From assembly GCA_035235625.1 (NCBI GenBank), contig CP141143.1:6120501-6184500 (forward strand): 64,000 nucleotides of DNA, written 5' to 3'. The notes under the pieces were generated by a model, which had not been told where the DNA came from, did not search any database, and saw nothing but the letters and a program-made list of their open reading frames with translations. The stretch comes from Saururus chinensis (lineage: Eukaryota; Streptophyta; Magnoliopsida; Piperales; Saururaceae). Within the stretch, counting starts at the first letter, position 1. Each line of letters opens with the position of its first letter. The translations under genes and the position numbers were made by a program. Below are positions 35,250 through 49,008 of the stretch, piece after piece.

Positions 35250-37164
35250 GTTCTAAATTTGCGCTTTTCCCTTCACGAGATAATTCCCCACAAATTTTTA
35301 AACAAAGTTTTGATTAGATAAAAAAAAGTACTCTAAAATGAATCCTAATTTTGGTACTATTTACTAGTACTAATAAAATATTTTCATGGATAAAGTATAT
35401 ACTTAACAGCAAATACTAATTATTATTAGCTAATAATACTAAATATTTCCATGTAAGAGGCGCTGACACTAATTCATTATTAAAATAATTATTGAAATTA
35501 TACTAATAAATACTAATGGAGTCTATTGTATTATTATGATTATTAACTACTAAATACTCTACGTAAAATACTAGAGTTACAAATCACTTATAACTGATAC
35601 TTTATTATTGTTAACAAAGTATTAATTGTTATCAATATTGTTTTAATAATAAATTAGTTAATAATAATATTAATTTGCTAATACTAGTATTGTAATAGGC
35701 ATCGATAATATTTTGGTATTTGTTAGGAAAAAGTTATGTGAGCTTTAGCTTACGTGCAACTACATGAGCCCATACTCTATGAGTTAATTGATCTAAATTT
35801 AATAGCCCATGTTGTTCATGGGTAAAAGGCCCCCTAAGTAACATGACCGTCAAATATAAATTCAACGACTCAATGAAGATGGGCTTTTGCAGCCACATGT
35901 TACAATGTGAGCCTAAGCTCACACCCACGGCCCTCTATTAGTTAATAATTATTAATATTGATATTATAAACTATTAATATTAGTAAAACAATATAAATAG
36001 TAACACTAGTTACTGTCATGTGACAAGTGTGGAGTCATTTTACTAGTCATGTGACAACTTTTTTTTCTAATAAAAATAAAATTTAATATAATTTTTTATT
36101 GAATAGGAAATGATAATTGTTTTTATTTAGATATCTATGTGGCAAATTTGTGCTTCAAACTTACACTTTGGTGAATTATGTGTTAGTTGTCTTTTGTTTT
36201 TTTGTTTAGATCTAAAACTTTTGAAATTTGAGATAATATTTTTTTACAACTTTTCGTTTGACAAAATTTTATATTAATTTTTTATTATACTGAAAAAAAT
36301 AACTTCATATATTGTCATGTACTACCCTCTTTATCTCATATTAATAATTATATTTAAAAAAATAATAATTTTTATGAAACTCCGAAATTCACATATAGGA
36401 GAAGAGAAAATAAGTACATGATACTTTTTTTTAAGCATCCGATCACTTAAATTGAATAAAATAAAACTATTAATATGAAATAAATTTTGTTGTCAAATAA
36501 AACTATTAATTTTAAACAAAAGGTGTAAGATTTATTTTTTCTTTCAAATGAAAACTTAGTGTAAGATTCTATAATATAAAAATGATGCATTGTTATCAAC
36601 ATCATTATTGCTCACCTAAAAATTTTCCAATCAAAGTTTTTAAATAAATTTTAATTTAAATTACTTTTTTTATTATAAATTAATATCTCTATTTAAAAAA
36701 AAATATTATTCTATATTAATAACTTTATTTTGTTAAATTTAAGTGGTTAAGTACTTAAAAAAGAGTATTATAAACTTATTTTTTATTCTCTTAGATATAT
36801 GTTTCACCAATTTAATAAAACCACCATTTTTCCAATAAGATAGAAAAATAATTATTTTGAAGAAAAAATTAAATAAATAATATTTAAAAAGCATTTCACA
36901 AAATATACAAAAGAAAAAAAAATTTCTCAATGGTGTTTTGACTAGCCATGCAGGTGTCAACGTGATAATTAGCACCCGAGTAACTTTTTTAAAAATAATT
37001 TATATAATTTCAACATTTAATATGATGAAATTGAGTTTAAAGGATGAAAGTAAGTGTAGAGTCACAAACAAGCCTAGTTATTGTAGGTTTTGTTGTTCTA
37101 AATGGCAAAACATGGATCGTCCCAATAAACTCTATACCCATTTACCGCTCATTTGAACACGAAT
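35250..37164. other. AT-rich intergenic DNA
   Basis: No gene is recognised. 35330-35720 and 35935-36010 consist of TAATAATATTAA-like low-complexity sequence. 35700-35940 contains a 'gtgagctttagctta...taagctcaca' pair that may be the ends of another MITE. 36330-36480 and 36660-36740 contain Stowaway-like 'tctcatattaataa' segments. Confidence 0.4.
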
Positions 37165-38638
37165 CTGTTGGAAAGGTTTTCTCTCTCAGCAACCGTTGGC
37201 CCCTAATTACAATTCGACACATTACATAGACTGAAAGTTGGCTTCCATATAGACTGAAATTTTAGCATTTAAGAGGGAGAGTTAAAGCAGACATACGTTA
37301 AAGATCACATTCAAAGTAAAACTTGTAGATTTAGACAAAACAAATACAGTTAAATATCGTAACATGACAAACCAGAAATATAAATACACCATAAGCAGCA
37401 AGAACAGTGGCCCTCCTGCAAAAAATCTAGTATGTAAAAGAGTTAGGAAAGTAAATCTATGAAAATTATGAACATAAGTAGGAAGAAAAGGGTTGATTGT
37501 CACACGTGATCAAGAGGGAGAGGAGCGAGAAGCCCAGTTACGGCAAGAATGACAAAACAAGCTAGGTGATTTGGGCAGCAACAATTTGGCCAATGGAGGG
37601 TATTTCTTGCTCCTAGTGTGGCCTATTGTCGCAGTCGATCAAGAGAGAAGTGTTATATTTTCGTACCTTTGCCTTATATGTGATGAGAAATGTTATTGGA
37701 ATGTTTATGATCGAATCAAGCAATCAGCTCTGTCCTTAAGACAGAATTCGCCCTCCCTACTAGTGTTTAGGACTCGTGGACGTCTGCCTCCCAGGATAAG
37801 ACGATCAACCATATACCGTAGGAACACCTCCAACACGGTATATGCAGCGAACCACAGTGAGTACGCTAACACATAACACAGATGAACGGAACGGACAGGA
37901 AAATCTAGAAATCCCGTTGAATAGAAAACCATTTTGGTTAGTGAAGCAAACCGGACCCATTTTGGTTAATAGAAAACCAAACCAATTAAATAGAAAAACT
38001 AAACCAAATGAATTTGTCCCAAAATATTCTCTTGCCGAACCGGCCGGACGGCGGCGGCGGCGCACGTGTGGGTTAGCCCACCTAGGTGCATTGGTCCAAC
38101 ATCTCTCTCCCCCACAAAAGTGGGTTGGCCCAAGGGCCTAACATGAAAAGCCAAACTAAAGCCTTATATACCAACACCATCACCTTCACGTAGGTGATGT
38201 GGGACTATTCACTCTTTCAACCAATTCTCATGTGATATTCTCATTCAATATGAAGTGGGCTTGGGCTTTCTCTACCAAATGGACTTGACCCACTTGAGTA
38301 ATATGAGCTTGACCCACATAACCATTAATATGCCCATCTAAATATTATGGGCTTAACCCATTTATAATGCCCACTTCTAACAAGAAGCACTATCAGAAGC
38401 CCATTTCTGATGGCGAGATTGATAGTACTGGGTGGGCTTTCAGAGAGAAAAGCGGGAAAAGATGCACATTTTGCTTCACAGAGTCTCCCACTCTTCATTT
38501 AATGCCTGTCTATTTTGACTCTCTGACTTGAATGCTAAGATTTCAGTCTATGTGGAAGCCAACTTCCAGTCTATGTGACATGTTGAATCGTAAGCGGCCA
38601 ACGGTAGCTGAGGGAGAAAACCTCTCCAGTAAATTCGC
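37165..38638. mobile_element. Element bounded by inverted repeats of about 110 bp
   Basis: The arm 37165-37276 is the imperfect inverse of 38528-38638. The inward-reading arm includes AATGCTAAGATTTCAGTCTA, 'ggaagccaacttccagtctatg', GCCAACGGTAGCTGAGGGAG and AAAACCTCTCCAG. The inside holds 'gccttatataccaacaccat' and 'ggtgatgtgggactattcac' (about 38160-38205), sequence of a kind common in plant LTRs and intergenic repeats. No coding domain is seen. A related segment sits in the promoter of the receptor kinase (48682-48732). Confidence 0.5.
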
Positions 38639-39082
38639 GTCCATGGTGAACGCGAGATGATATGTGCAATTAGGAAGAATTTAGTCATTTACAACGATGA
38701 AACATGGGGTGTTTGTCGTTTACCCACGACTCGTCAATTTCGCTATTTACCTAAGTTTAGTCCTTTTAAGTGATAGAAGTTTAAGAAAACATTAAAAAAA
38801 GTTGTGTAGGCATAGTGCCAAGCTGGCGCTTACATTGCATAAATGAACAATAAAAAATAAGTTTCTACTTGTTTTTTTTAATATTATTTTTTAAATAATA
38901 TTCATATAATTTTACCTACATTAAACTAGGTTTCAATGGCTAAAAATTAATTTTCTTAGAAAAACTGTGATATGGATAGTGCGTGTTGGATACGAACTTG
39001 GATAAAAAATTCAACGGGACAAAGCAAATGGTGGATTCAACTTGTGGATGGAAAAACACAAATTTATATGGGCCCATAATTA
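38639..39082. other. Intergenic DNA
   Basis: No gene or repeat that I can support; AT-rich after 38780. Confidence 0.4.
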
Positions 39083-40262
39083 AGGGAGTTTGATTTTCGA
39101 AAACTCAGCTCGAGCTCAATCAAACATCTAACTCGAGTTTGGTTTGGCGAAGGAGCTTAAAACTTAATTTAAGCTCAAGTTGGAAAATATACTATAGTAG
39201 TTTGAATTTATGTTCAAATTGAGCTCGAATCTCATTTACAATCCAAACTATCCCCCCCCTTAAAAATCATATTAATTTAGAGAATCACATAAATGTTACA
39301 AAATATAAAAAATTATAACAACCACGGTTACATTCTATTAAATTCGTAAATATCACTTCAAATTTTATGGTTAAAATAATAGTAAATAAATTATCACACA
39401 AAAACTTTAACTGGTCATCAAAAAATCAACTAATGCTATTCAAATATATCATATCATAAGTCACAAAAAATTAACCTAGTCACTAAAGCTATGACAATTC
39501 ATATTTATAGATTTCAAATCTTATTACTCTAGTCACTACAAAAAAAGTTCACGATGAGAGCACTATGTAAACCTTAATAGTAATATATTTCAGGGTATGC
39601 GCATTACTTATAAAAATAAAAATAAAAATAATTGAACCTCAATAATAAAATTTATACTTGGTTTAATGAATATATTTATAGGTAAAATCTACATATAATT
39701 CACTAGATTTCTAATTCTAAACTAATATAATTGGTTGAATTAATAATATTTATTATGCAAGTAAAATTATATAATTATATTTGTTAGGATTAGAATAATT
39801 AAAAGTAATATTTAAAAATAAAATAATATTATATAGATGAATAATAATAGAATAGGAATAACATAATTTATCACACCTACATTCTAAATTTCACTATTAA
39901 TAAGATTTATATTTATTTGAAATAAAATAAAATAATATAAATATTATATACCATATTTTTTGGTATATTATATATTAACGAAAATATAGTACATATATTA
40001 TTATAAAATAATATAAAATATTATAAGTATATAAAAAGTAAAAAATAATAAATTTATATAATATAAATATAATATATAAAAAGAGCTAAGCTTTTAAGTC
40101 TCGAACCAATTAGGTTAGTCGTCGAGTGGATGACCCCATTCGAAATTTGCTCATTTGCTCATAGTTGAATCGAACTCGAATCGTGTTCAGTGTGAACTAA
40201 GCCAAATTTCAATCGAATCGAGCGGAACTTATTTAGCTCGAGGAGTTGGCTCAACTCGCGGG
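39083..40262. mobile_element. TIR-type non-autonomous DNA element, copy 3
   Basis: About 1.2 kb, homologous to 19159-20169 along most of its length (for example 'gtttgaatttatgttcaaattgagctcgaa', with 'gttcgaacctacgttcaaattggcctcaaa' in the other). Ends carry 'agctcgagctcaatc' and 'tcgagcggaacttatttagctcgag'. It ends about 180 bp before the start codon of the RRM gene, so it forms part of that gene's upstream region. Confidence 0.55.
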
Positions 40263-40443
40263 CACCGACGGCTCTTGGTGTAGGGTAGCAGGGAGAGACC
40301 AACTCACGACTCAACGAGCTCTCCACGCGAACTCTTCCTTAATTAACAAAACGTACTTCTAGTCTACTACGCGCGGCGAAGCTGATATTTTTTCACAAGT
40401 CCCTGAAATCGGGGGAAGGGAAAATCCTAGGGCTTTCATTCCC

Positions 40444-43400
40444 ATGTCGGGCCCTGGCGTTCACCCTTTCCACCAACAATGGCCGGCACCGCCTCCTCCT
40501 CCTATCTCCGTCGAAAACCCCAATCGCCCAGCTATGGACGAGGTCTTTTCGGATTTCTCCCTCCCTGTTTTCTGCTGCTTTGTATTTCTGCCTATGATGT
40601 TCATATTCGTGGCTTTGTTGTTGTTTTTTCTAAATTCAGGTTCGAACAATCTTCATATCTGGACTCCCGGGGGATGTGAAGGAGAGGGAGCTACAAAATC
40701 TTCTGCGTTGGCTCCCCGGATATGAAGCGTCCCAGGTAAATCACAAAGGGGAGCAGCCCATGGGCTTTGCCCTCTTCTCCACTGCCCAGCTTGCAATGGC
40801 TGCCAAAGACGCACTTCAGGTGATCATCCTATCTCCACTTTTTTTGTCCAGTGAACTGTTGTACAAGGGACGATCTGTATGTGTGAAATCGAGAGTTTGT
40901 GCTTCCCAGGACATGGTTTTCGATGCGGATTCAAAGTCTGTGTTGCACACCGAGATGGCTAAGAAGAATTTATTCGTTAAGAGAGGTGATTTATTGACTT
41001 GCCTTTTACTTCCCGTTGCTGAAAATGTAAGTGCTAGTCGTTTCGGCTGTAGTTTCATGGTTACGGGGCTATATAAACTTTTCTTACATGGCCAGCTTCT
41101 TTACCACTGTACTTGCCACCTCTGCATTTGATTTTGCATTTACAGTCGCACTAGTATTGCTCTGGAAATTCTATATTGACATCATATTCTGAGCCTGACA
41201 GATGATTGAATGACCAATAAGGGATGAAGACTTCGCTGTATAATAACGTGATACAGTTCATTTACAAGTACTAAGTGTTATTGTTTTAAAAAATATGGGA
41301 TCTTGCTATGCTGGTCACAGGCTCAAAGCGATACTAGTTCAAGATTTTTTCCTTGATTTTTTATACACATTGAACGTTAAAGTTGAAAGCTTTAATGTTG
41401 GATTTTTTGTCATAAATTTCTTTCTCAACTCAATTCTGATGGATGAAGAATGCATTCATGTTGCTTATGTATTTTATCTGTTAATAGATAAGGCCTTTTA
41501 GATTTCATTTTTGCATTTCATGTGTAGGTGTAGTAGCTGACCAGTCCTTTGATCAAAGTAAACGCCTACGGACTGGAGGGGATTATACTCACTCTGGCTA
41601 TCCAAGTCCTGCACCTTTTCACCCTCCTCCGGCACCCATGTGGGGCCCTCAAGGGTATTTGATTATTGCTGTTACAACTGAAGCTTAAAAATATTTTTCT
41701 TCCATCAGCTATGAGGATGTTCTTACCTTTTCATTTATCGTTCTGTTTTGGTATGTGGTTACATCCGATTCATGTGATTCACATGATGGTATAAGTATTA
41801 TACAATAAGCATTAAAATATTAGAGAATCATTGTCGAATCACTTGTGATGAAGCTCTTCTGCAATTTTGTAGTTCTCTTCATGCCATTAATTTTCTTTGA
41901 TGTGGATCCTTCTCAGGTACATGGCCCCCCCTGCTCCATATGACCCATATGCTAGTTATCCTGTTCCTCCAGTACCCATGCCTACCCCTGCTCCTATTCC
42001 TGCCCCTGCTGGTTATGCTCCAATTCAGGTGAAGTGGAAATTTATTTTTACTATGTTATATGTTGAAATATGTGGGAAATGATTTGTTTTTTCAAGTCAA
42101 TTTTTTCTGTATTTCCACTGAGTTATACCCTGCTGAAACCAACTTTCCCTTTAAATATGACCCTTATGCATAATTTTCATTGTTATTGCTTCCCATAGTA
42201 TCAGATGAAGAAAAGTTTGGATTTAATGAGTAATATTACTTTAGTAGTCAGTTGATATTTTCCGTAAAATAAATCCGATAATATTGTTATTTTACATGAG
42301 AGTAAACATACCTGGTTTAGGTTACTTTTTCTATTTTATTGGATCTTGGAATGCCTTTCATGGTATGGCTCCTGTTAAGGCATGTCAAATTCATTGAGAA
42401 ATGAAATGGGGTGTTCATTTTTGCAGAATACTAAGGACAATCCTCCTTGTAATACTCTCTTTATTGGCAATCTTGGTGAAAACATAATTGAGGAAGAGCT
42501 GAGGGGCCTTTTTAGTGTGTATGATTCTTTGGCTTCACTTGTATCTGTCACTTCTTCCTTTGATTTGCAGTCTGTCTGGTGAACTAATGACGATTGCAAT
42601 ATTTGTTCCATTTCCTTGCATTTGTAAAAGTAACCTCTATGCAATTATTTTCAGTTTCTGAACTATTCTTCATAGCTTAAAACAGTTTTCTGCTATTTTT
42701 CCAGACAACCGGGTTTTAAGCAAATGAAAATTGTCCGGCAGGAAAGGAATACGGTCTGCTTCATTGAATTTGAGGTAAGTTTACACGTATCTGCACTGTG
42801 TGTCAGATAGCTATTATTTTGTCCGTACTATAAAGGTTGTTGCTTGATCCTTATATACTTCTACTGGCTAAACTCTTCATAGGATGTGAATAGTGCAACA
42901 ACTGTGCACCAGAATCTGCAGGGTGCTGTTGTTCCTAGTTCTGGACGTGGTGGCATGCGGATACAATATCCTCCTATTGTCTTACTTTTTTTTTAACATT
43001 TATTCATTAACTTTGGTTTTTTAAATTGAGATTTATCTGATACAAGTATGCAGTAATTTGAATTGTTAGAACAGTTGAGGTCGTTAGGTACTCTATAGGG
43101 GCGAAGACTATAAGGCATAATTGCACAATGTCGTTGAGCTTGTTATATGTATTGTCATTATTTTTTTCATTGATCACCTCACTAGGTAATAGAAATACTT
43201 GTGCGAGCATGAACTCTTTGTTTTTTTTCTTTTCTTTTTCAATATGTTGCTTTTACATATAATCTGTAGATCTTCCAAGTTCCGTTAGCAGATTTGTTAA
43301 ATACCATTATCCAGTAGTAACATAATTGACCCTTTTCTTTGCCTTCTTGATGCAAAGTGATATACCAATGAAGCACTCCTTATGCTGGCACGAAGAAAGA

Positions 43401-44120
43401 ATGCAACTTCTTGAAAATTGTATTCTATGAGATCATTGGTAGACAACAGGATAGCAAAAATGCATCATACACCATCTTCTCAACTAGATATGTGTTCACA
43501 TAATTATTGAAATTTTTTCAAAAGAATATTAGAATTGCAGAAGTATCTAACCAGAAAATTTATTCGTAGGATAAAAATTTCAACTATGACAAGAATTACA
43601 GCGATAGTAATAATAATAATTAATGATAATTATAACAGCAAAACAACAATTAAAGATGCCCATGTAGTGGTTGTTCTATCTTTTACCATCATAGGTTTGA
43701 CATTGCTTGACTTGCTGGAGGTGACTAGTCTGAGTTTACTTTATATTGCACCAACTGGATCTATCGTGTATACAATTTTGTTGCGTTCTACCTGCTAGGA
43801 ATAACGACTTGGAGCTTGCTTACTCAATATTTGTGTGTTTTGACTGGCAAGCAATTGGTGAGACACGGCAACTTGTGCACCTCACATTTGATTTACGGTG
43901 CTTGATTATTAATAATTGCATGAAGTTTCTTTATGTACCAACATTTTCTATAATTTAATTTTTGGTTTTTAAGTCTTTTTTTGTATGAATTTAGTGCCAA
44001 TGTGATTTGTGGTTTTCCTTTACACCCTGAACGTTTTCCAAGAATCCATTTGGGAAAAGGAAGGATCCAACCAATGGAGTTATCACGACAGACCCAACTG
44101 GAGCTCCTGTCTACCAATAG
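40444..44120 (+). CDS. Whi3/Scw1-type RNA-binding protein with two RRMs
   Basis: Nine coding exons: 40444-40542, 40640-40819, 40910-40985, 41528-41654, 41917-42028, 42427-42518, 42705-42774, 42883-42965 and 44033-44120; 927 nt, 308 residues. RRM1 at about 35-118 has RNP2 TIFISGLP and RNP1 MGFALFST, then the FVKR end. A Pro-rich linker (about 140-195, PVPPVPMPTPAPIPAPAGY) separates it from RRM2 at about 206-285, with RNP2 LFIGNLGE and RNP1 TVCFIEF, closing with MRIQFSKNPFGKR, the conserved end of the Whi3/Scw1 family. The protein ends APVYQ. It resembles the plant 'cell wall integrity protein Scw1-like' RRM genes; its role is binding of mRNA, with targets unknown. Seven introns are GT-AG. The eighth (42966-44032) is AT-AC and is listed separately. 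Start: first ATG of exon 1, in frame and followed by the family's Pro-rich N-terminus. Confidence 0.92.
42966..44032 (+). other. AT-AC (U12-type, minor spliceosome) intron of the RRM gene
   Basis: The intron begins ATATCCTCC directly after exon 8 (ATACA) and ends CCCTGAAC before exon 9 (GTTTTCCAAG). The U12 donor consensus is ATATCCTT; one position of the first eight differs. TTCCTTTAC at 44015-44023 fits the U12 branch site TTCCTTRAC with one mismatch, and the branch A lies 10 nt before the end, the expected close spacing. The two half codons CA + G restore Gln and give the conserved FSKNPFGK of RRM2. There is no polypyrimidine tract plus AG that restores this motif. The intron is 1067 nt, phase 2. 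Confidence 0.88.
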
Positions 44121-45341
44121 ATGGAAGGGATGTATTCTGTTCTTTACTCAGGAAAATAGAAATGCATGCATGATGGGCATATCATGCAACTGCATTGCAC
44201 GGCATAATACGTCATCATTGGCATATCTTGTGTCTCAATGCATATGGTAACCATCAGTGTGATAATTGTTCTGTGAAAGAATGTTTTTTTGGGGCATTAT
44301 GTGTTACTGATAGTACGTTTATATGTGCATTTAAGACCATGCACTTTGTTTAGGATCATATTTGTTCTATCAGAAGGTGTGGTTGTTTATGGAGCAGGGA
44401 TGAAGTTTAACTTGATCATGGTCTGCATTAAACTTTATGGATGTCAAGGACTGGGACATTTTGACTTCGTTCCATGGCATAAAAACATGGTTATTTATTT
44501 TAAGCCATGCCATCATGTAAAGAATAGTGTCAAAATGGATCAACATCTGCGTCATGGCCATCTTTTTTATCCATAAACATTCCATCTTTCATCTAATGCC
44601 ATTTGGGGAGACATACACTGGGTGTTGGAACTGTTTGCCAGCGTGATTTGTATGCAGAATTTGTTTTACAGGCAATGGAAAACCGGCTGTTAAAGGAGTC
44701 GCATTCAAGGGACATGCTCAAAATTTCAGCCATTTCCAGGTGATTTTTGCTACAATAACGTGTACACTCCTGCAAATCACAAGATAAAATTTGCTGTGTT
44801 GGCCAACTCCGCTGTTCCCCTGTAGGATTTTATGTTTTTCAGCGTGTCGTAGGACTAAAATCCTTGCTGAGATCAGTCTTCACTCACAGACGAGTAGCTA
44901 CTTTGAATTCTGACAATGAAACCGATTTGCTTGGCTGCTAATTAGGTTGACTTTCTTCCTCGTTTCAAGATTTTGGGGTCCCATTGTTAGAAAAAGTTGA
45001 CCAACAATTTGTTACTAGTTAGCAGGGCTTTTTCTCCGTTAGCCTTCCGTATGATTCTTTGAGTAATAACTAAATTTGCTTATCCATGACAATCTATGTG
45101 TTCTGTACAGCAAATGGATGTTTGTGAAGTTGATCGTCTAAATATGTGAATATTGGCTGTTGCGCTATCTCAAATGCAGCACTCATTCATGGGATGCAAG
45201 TAGTGCATGCTTGACGTGTGCAAATTATACAAGAAATAATGTGATTATGGTAAACCTTGGTTAAGAGAGCTTTATCTTAAGAGTCTCCATTTAGTGAGGC
45301 CAATTACAAATTGTGACAAATGAAACATGCGCTAAATCATA
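44121..45341. other. 3' region of the RRM gene
   Basis: No second gene is seen. 44672-44739 has the form of an exon: preceded by TTTGTTTTACAG, followed by GTGATT, open in one frame (NGKPAVKGVAFKGHAQN...). It could be an untranslated 3' exon or a captured fragment. No polyadenylation site could be fixed. Confidence 0.35.
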
Positions 45342-45441
45342 CTCCCTATCTTATATTAATAGCTGCATTTGGTTTTTAAAAATGTACTGATTTTAATTCA
45401 GTTTGAAACACTACATATGGCTATTAATTTTGGAGAGGGAG
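45342..45441. mobile_element. Stowaway-like MITE
   Basis: Preceded by TA, it starts CTCCCTATCTTATATTAATA and ends AATTTTGGAGAGGGAG. Inner arms are AATAGCTGCATTTGG and CATATGGCTATTAAT. About 100 bp, no coding. Confidence 0.65.
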
Positions 45442-46049
45442 CATATATTAATCCTAGTGCTTTGTTATATGTTATATGCGGGTTGGTCCGAAGAGCTGAG
45501 GGACTTGCAGAGATTGACTTTGAGATAATGAGAATTGAGTACACGAGGCTTGCGTTAATTATAAAACAAAGGTTTTATGTAATGGGCAATGTGTGGCTGG
45601 GAGTGGAAGGAAAAACGTCATAGGCTTATACTACCTATGATTGGATAGGGAAAGTTGGTCTTATATGACATGAGATTCATCTCTCTATCGAATCATAGGT
45701 GGTATAAGGCCTAGAAAAGTAGGCGTAGGAATATTCCGGACTGGAAGTAGACTAGGTCATTTGGAAAACGTGGGAGTTAGGAGTCTAGATGGCGAAGTAG
45801 CCTAATTGTTTTATTTTATTGGTCAGTCAGCCACGCATTCTAAGAGCATGGTCAATATTAGGGCTTCCGTATACGACCTAGCACTTGTCTTTTCCCTGTG
45901 AAGATGTACATTTGATTTATGTATGGTCCTGGTCGTCAATACCTCGTATTACTGTATAAGATGATGAAAGAAGAATACTGTGACAAGCAATTTTAATGTT
46001 AAATTTGAAAACAAATACCGTAACATTGATTGATACTTCTGTTTTGTTA

Positions 46050-46148
46050 CTCCCTCTGGTTAGTTTTATTTAGTTTTTTTTAAAATAAATAAAAATTAGC
46101 TTATTTTGAAAAATTAAATAAATTTATTAATGCGGGGCAAAGGGGGCA
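46050..46148. mobile_element. Stowaway-like MITE
   Basis: TA then CTCCCTCTGGTTAGTTTTAT at the left, with 'attaatgcggggcaaagggggca' then TA at the right. Arms (TTATTTAGTTTTTTTTAAAA versus 'gaaaaattaaataaa') are partly complementary. Confidence 0.55.
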
Positions 46149-48681
<2,533 letters not shown>

Positions 48682-48732
48682 CGTAAGTGGTCAACAAGTG
48701 CTGAGGGAGAAAGCCTCCCCAGCAGATTTTCG
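48682..48732 (+). repeat. Copy of an inverted-repeat arm of the 37165-38638 element
   Basis: CGTAAGTGGTCAACAAGTGC, then CTGAGGGAGAAAGCCTCC and 'ccagcagatttt', closely matches the arm at about 38590-38638 (CGTAAGCGGCCAACGGTAGC, CTGAGGGAGAAAACCTCT). It sits 115-165 bp upstream of the TATA box of the receptor kinase gene. Confidence 0.55.
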
Positions 48733-48846
48733 TCAACAAACATGTGCTTTTTCGCTCGAGTGCCTCTCAACCAAACGCGGTCAAAGAGTGGTCTTGCTTG
48801 CCGGTTTATTGCCTTTTCTCTCTTCCAACAATTCTCAACTCTACGC

Positions 48847-48853
48847 TATAAAT
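48847..48853 (+). promoter_or_regulatory. TATA box of the PEPR-like gene
   Basis: TATAAAT within GCTATAAATGG, about 160 bp before the ATG at 49009. Transcription starting near 48880 would give a leader of about 130 nt without any upstream ATG, which supports 49009 as the start. Confidence 0.6.
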
Positions 48854-49008
48854 GGACGCTGTCATACAACTTTGTCTTGAGCTTAGTTCTTCGTCACCTC
48901 CACCGAGTTGCCCATTCCGCCTGTCTCTGACCACAACTTCCGCTGTGTCCTCCCGCCGTTGCTGTTGCATTGGCTTACATACTTCTCTTGAATTCCAGTG
49001 TCCCCGGA

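Noticed and set aside
48970-49008. Upstream in-frame TTG start of the receptor kinase
   Set aside because: The ATG at 49009 gives a canonical signal peptide and is the first ATG after the TATA box.
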